Assembly (NCBI GenBank): GCA_018433765.1
Contig: JAHDQO010000006.1
Coordinates: forward strand, 62,001-126,000
Direction: 5' to 3'
Origin: Tissierellales bacterium
Lineage (GTDB): Bacteria > Bacillota > Clostridia > Tissierellales > Sedimentibacteraceae
Length of the DNA: 64,000 bases
Shown here: in pieces, positions 8,477 to 17,945 of the stretch
Layout of the letters: each line of letters begins with the position of its first letter
How positions within the stretch are numbered: the stretch's first letter is position 1
Notes under the pieces: model-generated
What the model saw: the letters and a program-made list of their open reading frames with translations, nothing else
Told to the model about the DNA's origin: nothing
Database searches by the model: none
Position numbers and translations under genes: made by a program

Positions 8477-10292
8477 GAACTTTTCTTATTTTCCAAACAT
8501 TATTTTCTAATATTGCTTCCCATTTAGCATGATCTTTTTCAATAATTTCGTTCCCATTTTCATTTACAACTTCATATTTATAATATAAATCTATCAACGC
8601 AGTACTTGAATTATTATCATTATATTCCCAACCATAAATTTGGTAACTAGAAAGTTTATAATTATTTTCTTTTACCATTGTTACAAACTCGTCAAAGTCT
8701 TCTGGTCTGTCATTTATAGGAGTTAATAAATACATTATCTTATATTTAAACTTTTTGGTTGGATCATAGTTTTTCTCAGCATATAAATATTTTTCTAATG
8801 CTTCTACAGGTGTTCTATCCATATAGTCTTTATCTTCCCTGTCTAAAGGATATGTAGTATTTTTTTCTTCTTCAGTTTGTATAAAATTCTTTGGATTATA
8901 ATCATTACTTGGATTCCAAACTAAATATCCATTAACATCAAGTTCTTTACATGCTACTATTTGATCTCTAACTTGTTTTGGTCCATAAACTATATAACCG
9001 TCAACCCACTTAGCAGTGAAATCTTGAATCCACGGTCTTATTTCAGGAGAATCTTCTAAAGATGCATTTCTTTCAACTGATTCTTGAACTGCTGCACTCA
9101 TTACTCCATATGGATGTGCATCTGGATATTTAAAGTTATACCAACCAGTCCCATAATGACTAGGATATATCATAGGACACATGACATCAGAGTGTTTTCC
9201 TATTAGTCTCCATGTTTGACCTATATCTTCAGGAGAGTCATCCCAGTTGTGAGTTACTAAACCAAATACATCTGCTGCTATTCTAACATTATATGGTTTT
9301 AATTCTTGTTTAGCATATTCTACAAAATCTGCAATTCCTTCATCTTTATCTCTTCCATCTCTACCTGGAAAATTAGTTATAGGATTATATGCTTTTGCAT
9401 TGTCAGGGAATCTAACGTAATCAAATTGTATCTCATCAAAACCGTTTAAGGCAGCCTCTTTTGCAATCGCAACATTATAATCCCATACATACTTATCAAA
9501 TGGATTTACCCATGGTGTTCCACTATAATCATGCCATACTCCACCAGATTTTAGCTGAATAGAATGTTCAGATTTTTTGTAAGCTAGGTTTCTATCTTTA
9601 AATGTAACTATTCTAGCAATAGTATAAATATCATATTCATCTAATAACTCTATTAAAGCTTTAACATCTTTAATGCTTACTCTAGCATTAGCTTCTGCAT
9701 TTTTTACTGCTTCTACATTACTTGCGTATGTCATTATTCCATCATCGTTTTTAACATTAATTACTACTGCATTTATTTCTGTACTTAAAGCTATACCTAT
9801 AATACGTTCAAATTTATTAAATGAATTCGCTTTTGACTTCAACTCATTTATTTTAGCTGTGTCATTTGATTGTAGAGCTTTTACATATTCACTGTAAATT
9901 TCAACATTTTCTTTATTTACAGATAAAGATGCAGTATACCCTGTTAAATATAAACCTTTAGCTTCAAGAGTCTTTTTATCTTCTTCACTTCCTAATGAAA
10001 TTAATGGAACATAAAAATCTCCTTGTTCTTGCTTTCTTTGTTCTTCTAGTTGTTGTCTTTCAGCTAATTTTTTTTCAAGCTCAATTTGTGCTTTTTCCTC
10101 TTCTGTTAATTCATTTTCTGGAGAAATATCTCCCTCTTTTCCTGTAGTAATATCTGATTCATTAGTTATTGCTCCTTGTGAAGTTGTTGAATCATTGTTT
10201 CCACCTAAATCATTGTTAGCTGCTGAGTTACAAGATGTCAACATAAGTATTACTATCAATACTAAAATTAAAAGTTTAAACTTTTTTGTCAT
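8463..10292 (-). CDS. Putative glycoside hydrolase lipoprotein (DUF4015)
   Basis: 609 residues. Type II signal peptide with lipobox LTSC around residue 21, then an acidic/low-complexity linker to about 90. Next comes a TIM-barrel-like DUF4015 domain (about 110-450) with GLYLTGYTAS, NAVVINVKNDDG, FDEIQFDYVRFPDN and CPMIYPSHYG, as in families annotated as putative glycoside hydrolases. A C-terminal domain of about 120 residues (from 490) looks like a small substrate- or wall-binding module. It should sit on the outer face of the membrane and act on cell wall or exopolysaccharide; the substrate is unknown. Confidence 0.85.
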   Translation of the reverse strand: MTKKFKLLILVLIVILMLTSCNSAANNDLGGNNDSTTSQGAITNESDITTGKEGDISPENELTEEEKAQIELEKKLAERQQLEEQRKQEQGDFYVPLISLGSEEDKKTLEAKGLYLTGYTASLSVNKENVEIYSEYVKALQSNDTAKINELKSKANSFNKFERIIGIALSTEINAVVINVKNDDGIMTYASNVEAVKNAEANARVSIKDVKALIELLDEYDIYTIARIVTFKDRNLAYKKSEHSIQLKSGGVWHDYSGTPWVNPFDKYVWDYNVAIAKEAALNGFDEIQFDYVRFPDNAKAYNPITNFPGRDGRDKDEGIADFVEYAKQELKPYNVRIAADVFGLVTHNWDDSPEDIGQTWRLIGKHSDVMCPMIYPSHYGTGWYNFKYPDAHPYGVMSAAVQESVERNASLEDSPEIRPWIQDFTAKWVDGYIVYGPKQVRDQIVACKELDVNGYLVWNPSNDYNPKNFIQTEEEKNTTYPLDREDKDYMDRTPVEALEKYLYAEKNYDPTKKFKYKIMYLLTPINDRPEDFDEFVTMVKENNYKLSSYQIYGWEYNDNNSSTALIDLYYKYEVVNENGNEIIEKDHAKWEAILENNVWKIRKVLDSE

Positions 10293-10461
10293 TATTTTTT
10301 ATCTCTCCTCGTCAGATTCAATATTAATATTAATATTCTCAATACCCATAAATACTATAACATAATTCCTAATAATTGTATAAGGAATTTTTTGCTTCTT
10401 ATATAAGACGTTTTACTCGAGAAAAAGTTTTATATTTTTTATAATTTTTTTTATTAATATA

Positions 10462-10499
10462 AAAAAATGTCCCCAAGCTGAATATGGAAGACATTTTTT
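10462..10499. terminator. Bidirectional hairpin between proS and the DUF4015 gene
   Basis: AAAAAATGTC (10462-10471) pairs with GACATTTTTT (10490-10499), with a smaller CCA/TGG inner stem. The A-rich and T-rich arms give a U-run in either direction. It lies just after the proS stop. Confidence 0.7.
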
Positions 10500-10505
10500 A
10501 TTTTT

Positions 10506-11951
10506 TTAATATGCTCTTGCTATATAAACCATATGTTTAGCTTCTTTTCCACAAAAATGACATTTATCAGATAACTGTTCTTGTTCAAATGGTATACACC
10601 TAATAGTAGCTCCTGTTTCTTCTTTCAATTTTTCTTCACACTCTTTGCATCCGCACCACATAGCTTTAGCAAAACCGGGTTTTGAAGGAAGATCCTTTTT
10701 ATATTGTTCATAAGAATCCATAATATAGGTATTTTCCTCACGGTGTTGTTTAGCCTTTTCAAACATGTCATTTTGCATAGTTTCAAGCATTTCACCAATT
10801 GTTGTATCTATATTGTCAAGAGATATTATTTCTTTTTCTAACTTATCTCTTCTTACAGCTACCGCTTGATTATTCTCTATGTCTCTTGGTCCAATTTCTA
10901 TTCTTATAGGATAGCCTTTCATTTCATATTGATTAAATTTCCAACCAGGTGAATAACTTGGATTATCATCAATTTCTACACGTATACCTTTTGCTTTTAT
11001 TTTTTCATACAATTCTTTTGCTTTTTCCAATACTCCTTCTTTCTTCTGAGCAATTGGAATAATAACAACTTGAGTTGGAGCAGCTTTTGGAGGAAGTACC
11101 AATCCTCTATTGTCGCTGTGAACCATTATTAATCCACCAATAAGTCTTGTAGAAATACCCCATGAAGTATGATATGGAAATTCTTCTTTACCTTCTCTTC
11201 CTAAATATTTTATTTCAAAAGCTTTAGTAAAATGCTGCCCTAAGTTATGTGAAGTTCCTGCTTGAAGTGCTTGCCCATCATGCATTAAAGCTTCCATAGT
11301 ATAAGTTGCGTAAGCTCCTGCAAATTTTTCTTTGTCACTTTTTCTACCAACAACTACAGGAATTGCTAATAAATCTTCTGCAACTTGCCTGTATATATCA
11401 AGCATTTGTAATGTTTCTTCTTGTGCTTCTTCAAAAGTTTCATGTAAAGTATGACCTTCCTGCCATAAAAATTCAGAAGTTCTTAAAAATGGTCTTGTAG
11501 CTTTTTCCCATCTAACAACACTACACCATTGATTGTATAAAAATGGTAAATCTCTATAAGAATTAAGCCATTTTTTATACATATGACATATTATTGTTTC
11601 TGAAGTAGGTCTAACACAAAGTCTTTCACCTAGTTCTTCCTTTCCTCCATGAGTTACCCATGCTACTTCAGGAGCAAACCCTTCAACATGCTCTTTTTCT
11701 TTATTTAGAAGGCTTTCAGGTATTAATAAAGGAAAGTAACAGTTTTTATGACCAGTTTCTTTAAACTCTGCATCAGCGAATTCTTGAATTCTCTCCCATA
11801 TAGCATATCCATATGGCCTGATAACCATAAATCCTTTAACAGGTGAATAATCAACTAATTCATTTTTCATAATAACATCTGTATACCATCTACTAAAGTC
11901 TTCTTCCATAGGAGTAATTTCTTTTACAAAATCTTTATTTTTTTTACCCAT
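10506..11951 (-). CDS. proS: Prolyl-tRNA synthetase, type 3 (archaeal/eukaryal-like)
   Basis: 481 residues. Charges tRNA-Pro. Class II synthetase core with [15 protein letters not shown] and [11 protein letters not shown], an anticodon-binding domain (about 285-390), and the C-terminal zinc-binding-like tail typical of type 3 Pro[12 protein letters not shown], then [20 protein letters not shown] with the terminal Tyr. It lacks the editing insertion of the long bacterial type. Its leader is a T-box that senses uncharged tRNA (next entry). Confidence 0.95.
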   Translation of the reverse strand: MGKKNKDFVKEITPMEEDFSRWYTDVIMKNELVDYSPVKGFMVIRPYGYAIWERIQEFADAEFKETGHKNCYFPLLIPESLLNKEKEHVEGFAPEVAWVTHGGKEELGERLCVRPTSETIICHMYKKWLNSYRDLPFLYNQWCSVVRWEKATRPFLRTSEFLWQEGHTLHETFEEAQEETLQMLDIYRQVAEDLLAIPVVVGRKSDKEKFAGAYATYTMEALMHDGQALQAGTSHNLGQHFTKAFEIKYLGREGKEEFPYHTSWGISTRLIGGLIMVHSDNRGLVLPPKAAPTQVVIIPIAQKKEGVLEKAKELYEKIKAKGIRVEIDDNPSYSPGWKFNQYEMKGYPIRIEIGPRDIENNQAVAVRRDKLEKEIISLDNIDTTIGEMLETMQNDMFEKAKQHREENTYIMDSYEQYKKDLPSKPGFAKAMWCGCKECEEKLKEETGATIRCIPFEQEQLSDKCHFCGKEAKHMVYIARAY

Positions 11952-12004
11952 TTCATTCTCCTTTCAACTCTATCAATATTAAATATTTTATATTTTTATT
12001 TAAC

Positions 12005-12228
12005 AAAAAAATAACCGTCTCATTAAGAGACGGGTTTCCGCGGTACCACTCTATTTACTGTACTATAATACAGTCACTCTTCTTTATAACGATATTATCT
12101 ACCGTTCAGGTTTCTACCCCTGAATGCTCAAAGACGGGTTCAGTAACGCAGGGGGCTAAAAACCTTTCACCATATGGTTTTCTCTCTATAAGTCTTGCAT
12201 ACTTACTTTTTCTTTTCACAGCATTTAA
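12005..12228 (-). ncRNA. T-box leader of proS
   Basis: Minus-strand leader of about 220 bases containing the T-box core AGTGGTACCGCGG (12050-12038). It is preceded by a stem III-like ACTGTA/TACAGT hairpin and a long stem I region, and followed by the intrinsic terminator CCGTCTC-TTAAT-GAGACGG (12015-12033) and a T-run. Uncharged tRNA should stabilise the antiterminator and allow proS expression. A proline CCU triplet is present in stem I (GAAACCTGAA), but I could not place it securely in the specifier loop. Confidence 0.92.
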
Positions 12229-12332
12229 TTCTAATTTATTAATAGTTTATATTAGCATTAAAGTTTTGTCAATATTTTAAATTTAAATAAAATATCTTTT
12301 TAACTAAATATTATTTTACTGTTTATAAGTAT

Positions 12333-13199
12333 TTATCTTTGTTCTAATAAGTTATTTTCTTCTTTGATAATTTTTCTTTTTTGTTGATATAATCCTCTTA
12401 TAATTATAGCACTAATAACAATTGTACCTCCACACAACCCATAAGCTCCTATAGATTCTCCAGTAATTAAAAATACCCAAACTGGATTAAGAAGAGGTTC
12501 TAAAATAGGTATTAAAATAGCTTCAATTGGCGATACGTATTTAACAGCTATTGTATATAGAATATAAGATATTCCTAGCTGAAATACACCTAATATTAAT
12601 AGTGCTAAAACACTCTTTAAGTCTGGAACTGATAAGAAGAAAAATGGAAACCCAATAATAAACGTAATTACATTACCAATTAAAGTCATTTCAACTGGTG
12701 AACCTTTATCTTGTAGTTTTAAGAATATAACAACACCTGCCATAGAAATTCCACTTAGAACTGCTATAAAGTTACCTAAAATATTACCACTTCCTAGATC
12801 TCCAATAAAAAATAATGTCATTCCAAACATAACTGCAATAATTGAAAGCCAATCAGATTTCTTAGTCTCCTTATTCAAAAACCACTTTGAAAATAATGCT
12901 ACCCATACTGGAGCAGTAAACTGTAACAATATTGCATTCGCTGAAGTCGTAAGTTTATTAGCAATAACAAAAAATATTAGTAATGATGCATAGGTACATG
13001 CACCTAATAATTTAATTTTTCCTAAAGATATGCTCCTTAATGGTTTCTTTATATAAAATATCATAACAATTACTGCAATACCACTACGTGCACCAGCAAT
13101 AGCCATCGGATTCCAGTCAACTAGTTTAATAAATAAACCTCCAATACTCCATAAAATTGATGCTATTATAAGATATATAATTGATTTTTTTCTATTCAT
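12333..13199 (-). CDS. EamA-family (DMT) transporter
   Basis: 288 residues, about ten transmembrane helices in two EamA repeats (roughly 5-135 and 150-275). Seen: SILWSIGGLFIKLV near the N-terminus and PIEAILIPILEPLLNPVWVFL in the second repeat, both typical of drug/metabolite exporters. The substrate is unknown (amino acid or small metabolite efflux is common). Its -35 hexamer TTGTAC overlaps a GGTACAAT box that recurs as full palindromes at 13,331 and 13,501, pointing to control by a DNA-binding regulator not encoded here. Confidence 0.85.
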   Translation of the reverse strand: MNRKKSIIYLIIASILWSIGGLFIKLVDWNPMAIAGARSGIAVIVMIFYIKKPLRSISLGKIKLLGACTYASLLIFFVIANKLTTSANAILLQFTAPVWVALFSKWFLNKETKKSDWLSIIAVMFGMTLFFIGDLGSGNILGNFIAVLSGISMAGVVIFLKLQDKGSPVEMTLIGNVITFIIGFPFFFLSVPDLKSVLALLILGVFQLGISYILYTIAVKYVSPIEAILIPILEPLLNPVWVFLITGESIGAYGLCGGTIVISAIIIRGLYQQKRKIIKEENNLLEQR

Positions 13200-13278
13200 G
13201 TTAACCCTCTCCTATCGTATAATTCAGTTCATCTTAAATTAATTTATTTTGTTAAAGTTTTGTTTCTTTATTAATTTA

Positions 13279-13308
13279 ATTATATATATTTGGAAGATAA
13301 GGTACAAT
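13279..13308 (-). promoter_or_regulatory. Promoter of the EamA gene with overlapping GGTACAAT box
   Basis: Minus strand: TTGTAC (13307-13302), 17-base spacer, perfect TATAAT (13284-13279). The -35 element is half of the GTACAAT/ATTGTAC motif found as full palindromes 23 and 193 bases further upstream, so a repressor or activator could act here. Confidence 0.65.
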
Positions 13309-13329
13309 ATAAAAAAAGCGATTTGTATC

Positions 13330-13348
13330 GGTACAATTATATTGTACT
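13330..13348. promoter_or_regulatory. Palindrome GTACAATTATATTGTAC, copy 1
   Basis: A 17-base palindrome (7-bp arms GTACAAT/ATTGTAC) in a 19-base segment that is repeated exactly at 13500-13518. Looks like an operator; see the bracketed element entry. Confidence 0.6.
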
Positions 13349-13499
13349 CAGATTGTTGACAAAGTCAACAATATGACAGGCTTTTGAGAAACTTGAAATT
13401 CGAGGCGTGCCGAAAACGAGTAAGCAAAGCGTATATAGTAATACGTGAGCATTCTCGATTGAGGCAACAACGATGAAATTCGGGTTTGTCAATAGCCTA
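13349..13499. repeat. ~151-bp non-coding element bracketed by 19-bp exact repeats
   Basis: The segment begins with a perfect hairpin ATTGTTGAC-AAA-GTCAACAAT (13352-13372) and ends in TTTGTCAATAG, so TTGACAAA/TTTGTCAA form short inverted ends. Its interior has more G+C than the surroundings. Both sides carry the identical 19 bases GGTACAATTATATTGTACT, spaced 170 apart. This looks like a small inserted repeat (MITE- or REP-like) that duplicated or landed between operator copies. A 64-codon open frame crosses it but reads through the repeats and has no ribosome binding site. Confidence 0.62.
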
Positions 13500-13518
13500 G
13501 GTACAATTATATTGTACT
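13500..13518. promoter_or_regulatory. Palindrome GTACAATTATATTGTAC, copy 2
   Basis: Exact second copy of the 19-base segment at 13330-13348. It lies on the side nearer the ATP-grasp-like gene, about 90 bases upstream of that gene's promoter. Confidence 0.6.
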
Positions 13519-13603
13519 TAAGTATTAACACTTTTCTCTACTTAAATTTCCGTATTCTGCATATAAAACTATGCTTATGCAAAAACTCTAATTCTGTTAT
13601 AGT

Positions 13604-13633
13604 TTGACATTTAATTTTAAATTGTGATAATAT
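13604..13633 (+). promoter_or_regulatory. Sigma-A promoter of the ATP-grasp-like gene
   Basis: TTGACA (13604-13609), 18-base spacer, TAATAT (13628-13633). Transcription should begin near 13,640, about 30 bases before the start codon. Confidence 0.72.
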
Positions 13634-13671
13634 TAGAATTAATCAAGCTATAAATAGAAAGGATTATGGAC

Positions 13672-15204
13672 ATGACAGAATTGAAAAAAATGGGAAAAGT
13701 TTTAGTAAATAATACTAAAGTAGATATGCAAAATAAAAATATTCAACTAAAAAAGGGAACACTTTCTGATGGCTTAAATGATGTTGCTATATATTTAGGC
13801 TTGGAACCATCTAATACTTTATTCATGAATTCAACTGTAGTTAATGATAATGTTCTTCAGCGACGAATACCTAGAAAACCGCTTTTTTCTCATTCACTAC
13901 TATTAGCTTATTTATCTAGAAGTATTGGAAACAGTGCGAAAGGCATATGTTTGCATGTATATGATGAACTGCTTGAGTACTTAGATACTACTGGAATAGC
14001 ACCAAAAGAAAATTTAATACATATTTCACAAATTCCCCAAGAACTAGATTATCCTTATATATCTGTAGCTCCTCAATTTAAAAAATTATTAATTAATAAT
14101 ATAGATTTAAGAAATGAACTTAAAAATTATACAATTATTTCATCATATTTAAGTGAAGATGAAGTTGAAATTGCAAATTTAATTGATGGAAATCTCATTA
14201 TGAGCCCTGAAAATCAGATTAAATTTAATTCAAAATATTACTTTAGAAAAAATTCATTAGATAGCAATTATTCAATACCTTTAGGAATATGCTTTATGGG
14301 ATTAAAAGAAATTGACGAATCTTTATCAGAATTTAAAAAAAGTTTATTTTCCAATAAAATTGATTATACTAAAGCAAAATTTTGGTGTAAATTTGATTCT
14401 CAAAGTAACGGAGAAGGCAGTTTTGTTTTAGAAGGACTTACTGATACTAATATACAAAAACTAAAAGAACATATAACATGTTTTTCTAGAAAACTTGAGT
14501 ATTCACAAGATAAAATACAAAACGGTATACCTTTAATTGTTGAAATAGACGTAAACAGTTTACCATATGAAAGTGAAATTGCTAATATAGGGGTAGAAGC
14601 AGTTATCGCAGAAAATGAAATAACACTAGTTGGCAGTGTGATACAGCATACTAGAAATGGTAGATATATAGGCTGCACTATAAATAACCAATTATCATAT
14701 TTTTCAGATTATGCAGAGCAAACAGCTATTCCAGCTTTTATAAATATGCAAAAGAATGGATATAGAGGATTTATGACAATGGATGTATTATTAACTTGTC
14801 ATTCAATCACACATGAAATAAAGGGATATAATATTGATCCAAATGCACGTTTTACAGATGGTACAACTTTATTATCTCTGCTACAATATTCAGAATATCA
14901 AACAAATAGAAAGATGGTTGGAGTTTCATTTTCTAATTCTATAAAAGATGAGGTAGATTTATTTGATAATATAAGGAACTATGCAGGAGAATATTTGTAT
15001 CAAGGTAAAGATTCTGATTATGAAGGAATTATTCCTATTATAGTAAATGATCTAACAACACTAGATGATGGTAAGAGATTTATTAAAACTGTAGTCATAG
15101 GCGATAATATGGATAAAGTAGAAAACATGTACTCATCCTTCAAGAAGAATATCATTAATCATCTCAAATATTCTTATCAACCTATGAATAAATGTCATGT
15201 TTAA
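13672..15204 (+). CDS. Large conserved protein with ATP-grasp-like C-terminal half, function unknown
   Basis: About 510 residues, no signal peptide or membrane segment. I recognise no named gene. The first ~170 residues could be a pre-ATP-grasp domain. The C-terminal half has features that fit an ATP-grasp ligase: FWCKFDSQSNGEGSFVLEGL (lid/glycine-rich region), IVEIDVNSLPYESEIANIG, GFMTMDVLLT, and KGYNIDPNARFTDGTT in place of the usual E-x-N-P-R metal-binding strand. Such proteins form peptide or amide bonds; that is inference. ATG at 13672 is better spaced from AAAGGA than ATG 13666. A decayed copy of its 3' part lies at 18.07-18.17 kb. Confidence 0.6.
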   Translation: MTELKKMGKVLVNNTKVDMQNKNIQLKKGTLSDGLNDVAIYLGLEPSNTLFMNSTVVNDNVLQRRIPRKPLFSHSLLLAYLSRSIGNSAKGICLHVYDELLEYLDTTGIAPKENLIHISQIPQELDYPYISVAPQFKKLLINNIDLRNELKNYTIISSYLSEDEVEIANLIDGNLIMSPENQIKFNSKYYFRKNSLDSNYSIPLGICFMGLKEIDESLSEFKKSLFSNKIDYTKAKFWCKFDSQSNGEGSFVLEGLTDTNIQKLKEHITCFSRKLEYSQDKIQNGIPLIVEIDVNSLPYESEIANIGVEAVIAENEITLVGSVIQHTRNGRYIGCTINNQLSYFSDYAEQTAIPAFINMQKNGYRGFMTMDVLLTCHSITHEIKGYNIDPNARFTDGTTLLSLLQYSEYQTNRKMVGVSFSNSIKDEVDLFDNIRNYAGEYLYQGKDSDYEGIIPIIVNDLTTLDDGKRFIKTVVIGDNMDKVENMYSSFKKNIINHLKYSYQPMNKCHV

Positions 15205-15220
15205 ATATTAATTATACTAA

Positions 15221-15250
15221 AAACTCTCATATCATATTGAGAGTTTTTTT
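15221..15250 (+). terminator. Intrinsic terminator after the ATP-grasp-like gene
   Basis: AAACTCTCA / TGAGAGTTT stem (15221-15229, 15238-15246), loop of eight, followed by seven T residues. It lies 17 bases past the stop codon. Confidence 0.85.
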
Positions 15251-15343
15251 ATATTTTATTATTTTAAAAATTTTTAGTGCCTAAATATGAATTTTGATAA
15301 TTTATATTTAACCAAAAATAGTATTTATCTCAAATAAAAACGT

Positions 15344-16594
15344 TTAGTCTATAATAGAGTTAAGCTTAACTCTATAAAACTTATCACCAGTATTTTCTAA
15401 AACGCAATCAATTTCTTTTCTAATTTGAACATACAGATAATTATCATCCATATACCAAATAAAGCTTGAAGGTACCTCAATTTTATTTTTTATTTCGGAG
15501 ATATTTACAAGATAATTAACCTGTTTCTCTTTATCTATAATCCCTATTTTATCACTGAGTGTTTGATAAAGTACATATCTGTCTTTATATGTTTTTATAA
15601 TTTTAGTATTTTCAAAATTCTGATTTATTTTATATACTTCTTCCTTTTTACCAGGTTGCCAAAAGCCTAAAGTAGCATTATCATTATATAAAAAAACAAT
15701 AATTTTTCCTAAATTGTAGACATTATTTGATCCAATATAATCAATCTCTTCATGCTCACGAGTCTTTATATCATAACAACACAATAAATACATATCTTCA
15801 TCTTTTTTTATAATATAGTAAATATAATTACCAATTTTATTAATTAGTTTAAATGCATCTTCTATCAGTATCTGCTGTTCACCTAATTTATCTAATTTTA
15901 TAAGATTTTGCAAATTATCTAACTTATTTGAAAATATATAAGTTACTTCATCATCAATAAAAAATTTATAACTGTTATTACTAAACTCATATAAAATTTC
16001 TTCTGTATCAGTACTTAAATCTCTCCTACATAATTTGTCATAATCTAATATATAATATAACTCGTTATTATTAACATAAAAACACTTTGGAGTACATCCC
16101 GAAACAGAAAATAAATGTTCATCACACATATTATTATAGTCTAGTTTCATAAACATTGAATTATCAGAAGTTTCTTGTATATAATAACAGTTGTTATTTA
16201 CAAATTGATAAGTATTAAAATTGTCGTCTATATAATATTCTTCTTCAATTTTTTCACTAATATTACCGTCAAAATCAAACTTATATATAGACTTAAATTT
16301 AATACCATCCCCAGAAGGTTTATGTGCTAGCCCATATAAAATTCCATCCTCAACCTTAATAATATTAAGCCAATCTTCTTTAAGTATTTTACTATCATAT
16401 ATGCCAAGTTCATCAATGTCTTCAGCTTTTACTTTATATTCGTTATATGAAACAATGTTAAATTCATCATTGTTTCCATCATGTTTTTCACTTAATTTAT
16501 CCGAATATTTATTTGTTTTATAAGCTACTTCACATCCCGCTAATAATAAAATTATTACTACTAAAAAAAATATACTTTTTTTTATTGATTTCAT
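15344..16594 (-). CDS. Lipoprotein of unknown function, probable beta-propeller
   Basis: About 416 residues. Lipoprotein signal peptide KSIFFLVVIILLLAGC, with the acylated Cys near residue 21. The rest is beta-rich with repeated units of the form 'YYI..ged..L...D' (for example NNELYYILDYDKLCRRDLST and NYIYYIIKKDEDMYLLCCYD). This resembles DUF5050-type or WD-like propellers that sit outside the membrane. ATG at 16594 has AGGATGG at good spacing and gives a cleaner signal peptide than the ATG four codons upstream. No enzymatic motif seen. Confidence 0.65.
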   Translation of the reverse strand: MKSIKKSIFFLVVIILLLAGCEVAYKTNKYSDKLSEKHDGNNDEFNIVSYNEYKVKAEDIDELGIYDSKILKEDWLNIIKVEDGILYGLAHKPSGDGIKFKSIYKFDFDGNISEKIEEEYYIDDNFNTYQFVNNNCYYIQETSDNSMFMKLDYNNMCDEHLFSVSGCTPKCFYVNNNELYYILDYDKLCRRDLSTDTEEILYEFSNNSYKFFIDDEVTYIFSNKLDNLQNLIKLDKLGEQQILIEDAFKLINKIGNYIYYIIKKDEDMYLLCCYDIKTREHEEIDYIGSNNVYNLGKIIVFLYNDNATLGFWQPGKKEEVYKINQNFENTKIIKTYKDRYVLYQTLSDKIGIIDKEKQVNYLVNISEIKNKIEVPSSFIWYMDDNYLYVQIRKEIDCVLENTGDKFYRVKLNSIID

Positions 16595-16620
16595 AATACC
16601 AACCATCCTAAATTTTTATA

Positions 16621-16653
16621 TATAAGGTGTATTATAAAAAAATACACCTTATA
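16621..16653. terminator. Perfect 13-bp hairpin between the amidase and lipoprotein genes
   Basis: TATAAGGTGTATT pairs exactly with AATACACCTTATA, 7-base loop. It follows the amidase stop on the minus strand and could attenuate read-through into the lipoprotein gene. It lacks a strong U-run, so the terminator role is tentative. Confidence 0.5.
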
Positions 16654-16698
16654 TATTATTATACTTATTCACTTTGTATGTACATTATATAAAAGAAT

Positions 16699-17820
16699 TT
16701 ATCTAGTCCATTCGCCTGAATAAGAATCCCACTCAGGAATATAAAATTTTACATTACTCATATTCTTAAAAGATTGAGATAATCTATCATTTGTATGAGC
16801 ACAATAAGTCATAGTTACTGTATCATTCTGATCAACAAGTCCAACATGTGAGAAAGTGGTCCAAGATATAATGCTGCCTGCAAATGCATTATATTTATTA
16901 GTATCTTCAAAGAAGAAGCCTTGATCTACCATATAATCAGTGATACCATATTTATCGGAATAATAACCTGTTCTTATCCAAACCATACTATCTTTATACC
17001 AATCATTTTCAGAATCATTGTTATTATATTGTTGAATACCTCCAGCATGTATGCACTGAGAAACAAAATTCGCACAATCACTTGAATATTTTGAGTAACT
17101 ACTGTTATAATTTTTAGCATATTTTCTTGCATATTTTCTTGCTTCAATCCTATCATAATCATCTGCACTACTTGGGTTAGTACTTCTTGCTTTGCTATAT
17201 AGTGCTTTTTGTTTAGACATTTTAGCTAATTGAATTATATCTTTTTCGCCATTACTAGTAAGTTGACTTCTAGAAGAAGGAGAAAACTCTTTCATATCTA
17301 AAGTTTCAAATTCACCCATAAATTGCATTTTAGAATCTGAAAAGTTACATGATTTATCAATTAATGGAATACAAATTATAAAATTAGCATTTTCATTTTG
17401 TTTAACTCCGATGTAGTTTTCATTTATATCTTTTTTCCTAGATTTAATATATTTTTCTGCATATTCTTTTTCTACATTATTTGTAATTTCACCGGCTTGT
17501 TTTTCAAGACCTTGTATATAAGGAAGCTCTGAAGCAGATTTTGCAAGAAGTACTTTAGTAAAACTAATATTTATTTCTGCTCTAATCATATTATCTTTAA
17601 ATGTTAAATTGTTAATCTTACCTGAAATTTGGGGAATATTATAGTATTCTGAATAACTCTCTTTTACTTGCTCAGATATATAATTAATAATTGTATCGTT
17701 TAGTCTATATATTTCTAAATCATCTACTATAATATTAGTATCTTCCATTCCACACACTGAATACAACCCAACTAATGACAATATTATGGTAAATACAACT
17801 ATATTTTTTAATCTTTTCAC
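16699..17820 (-). CDS. Exported protein with C-terminal amidase domain (Amidase_6 type)
   Basis: 373 residues. N-terminal signal peptide (1-24), a middle region of about 180 residues without a clear family, then an Amidase_6/CHAP-like papain-fold domain from about 220. That domain holds a repeated Arg/Lys-Tyr stretch, SSDCANFVSQCIHAGG (catalytic C249) and SHVGLVD with the partner His. It probably cleaves peptide or amide bonds in cell-wall material outside the cell. Translation starts at GTG after AGGAGG. The upstream region holds an inverted repeat shared with sequence near the LytTR gene, so it may be a target of that regulator. Confidence 0.75.
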   Translation of the reverse strand: MKRLKNIVVFTIILSLVGLYSVCGMEDTNIIVDDLEIYRLNDTIINYISEQVKESYSEYYNIPQISGKINNLTFKDNMIRAEINISFTKVLLAKSASELPYIQGLEKQAGEITNNVEKEYAEKYIKSRKKDINENYIGVKQNENANFIICIPLIDKSCNFSDSKMQFMGEFETLDMKEFSPSSRSQLTSNGEKDIIQLAKMSKQKALYSKARSTNPSSADDYDRIEARKYARKYAKNYNSSYSKYSSDCANFVSQCIHAGGIQQYNNNDSENDWYKDSMVWIRTGYYSDKYGITDYMVDQGFFFEDTNKYNAFAGSIISWTTFSHVGLVDQNDTVTMTYCAHTNDRLSQSFKNMSNVKFYIPEWDSYSGEWTR

Positions 17821-17945
17821 TAACGTTTACCTCCTAATTTCAAAACTTATCTTTTCGTTTTATATATATAACTATTTATTTAAAACACGTGTTTTATTAT
17901 TTAAATTATATCACATTAATGTAATTTTGTGTAATATACACCTTA

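Noticed and set aside
12005-12228. Exact proline specifier codon of the T-box
   Set aside because: A CCU is present but appears to lie in a paired stretch of stem I, so I could not place it securely in the specifier loop by eye.
13337-13531. A 64-codon minus-strand open frame across the 151-bp element
   Set aside because: It runs through both palindromic repeats and the hairpin, has no ribosome binding site, and its sequence is explained by the repeat element.
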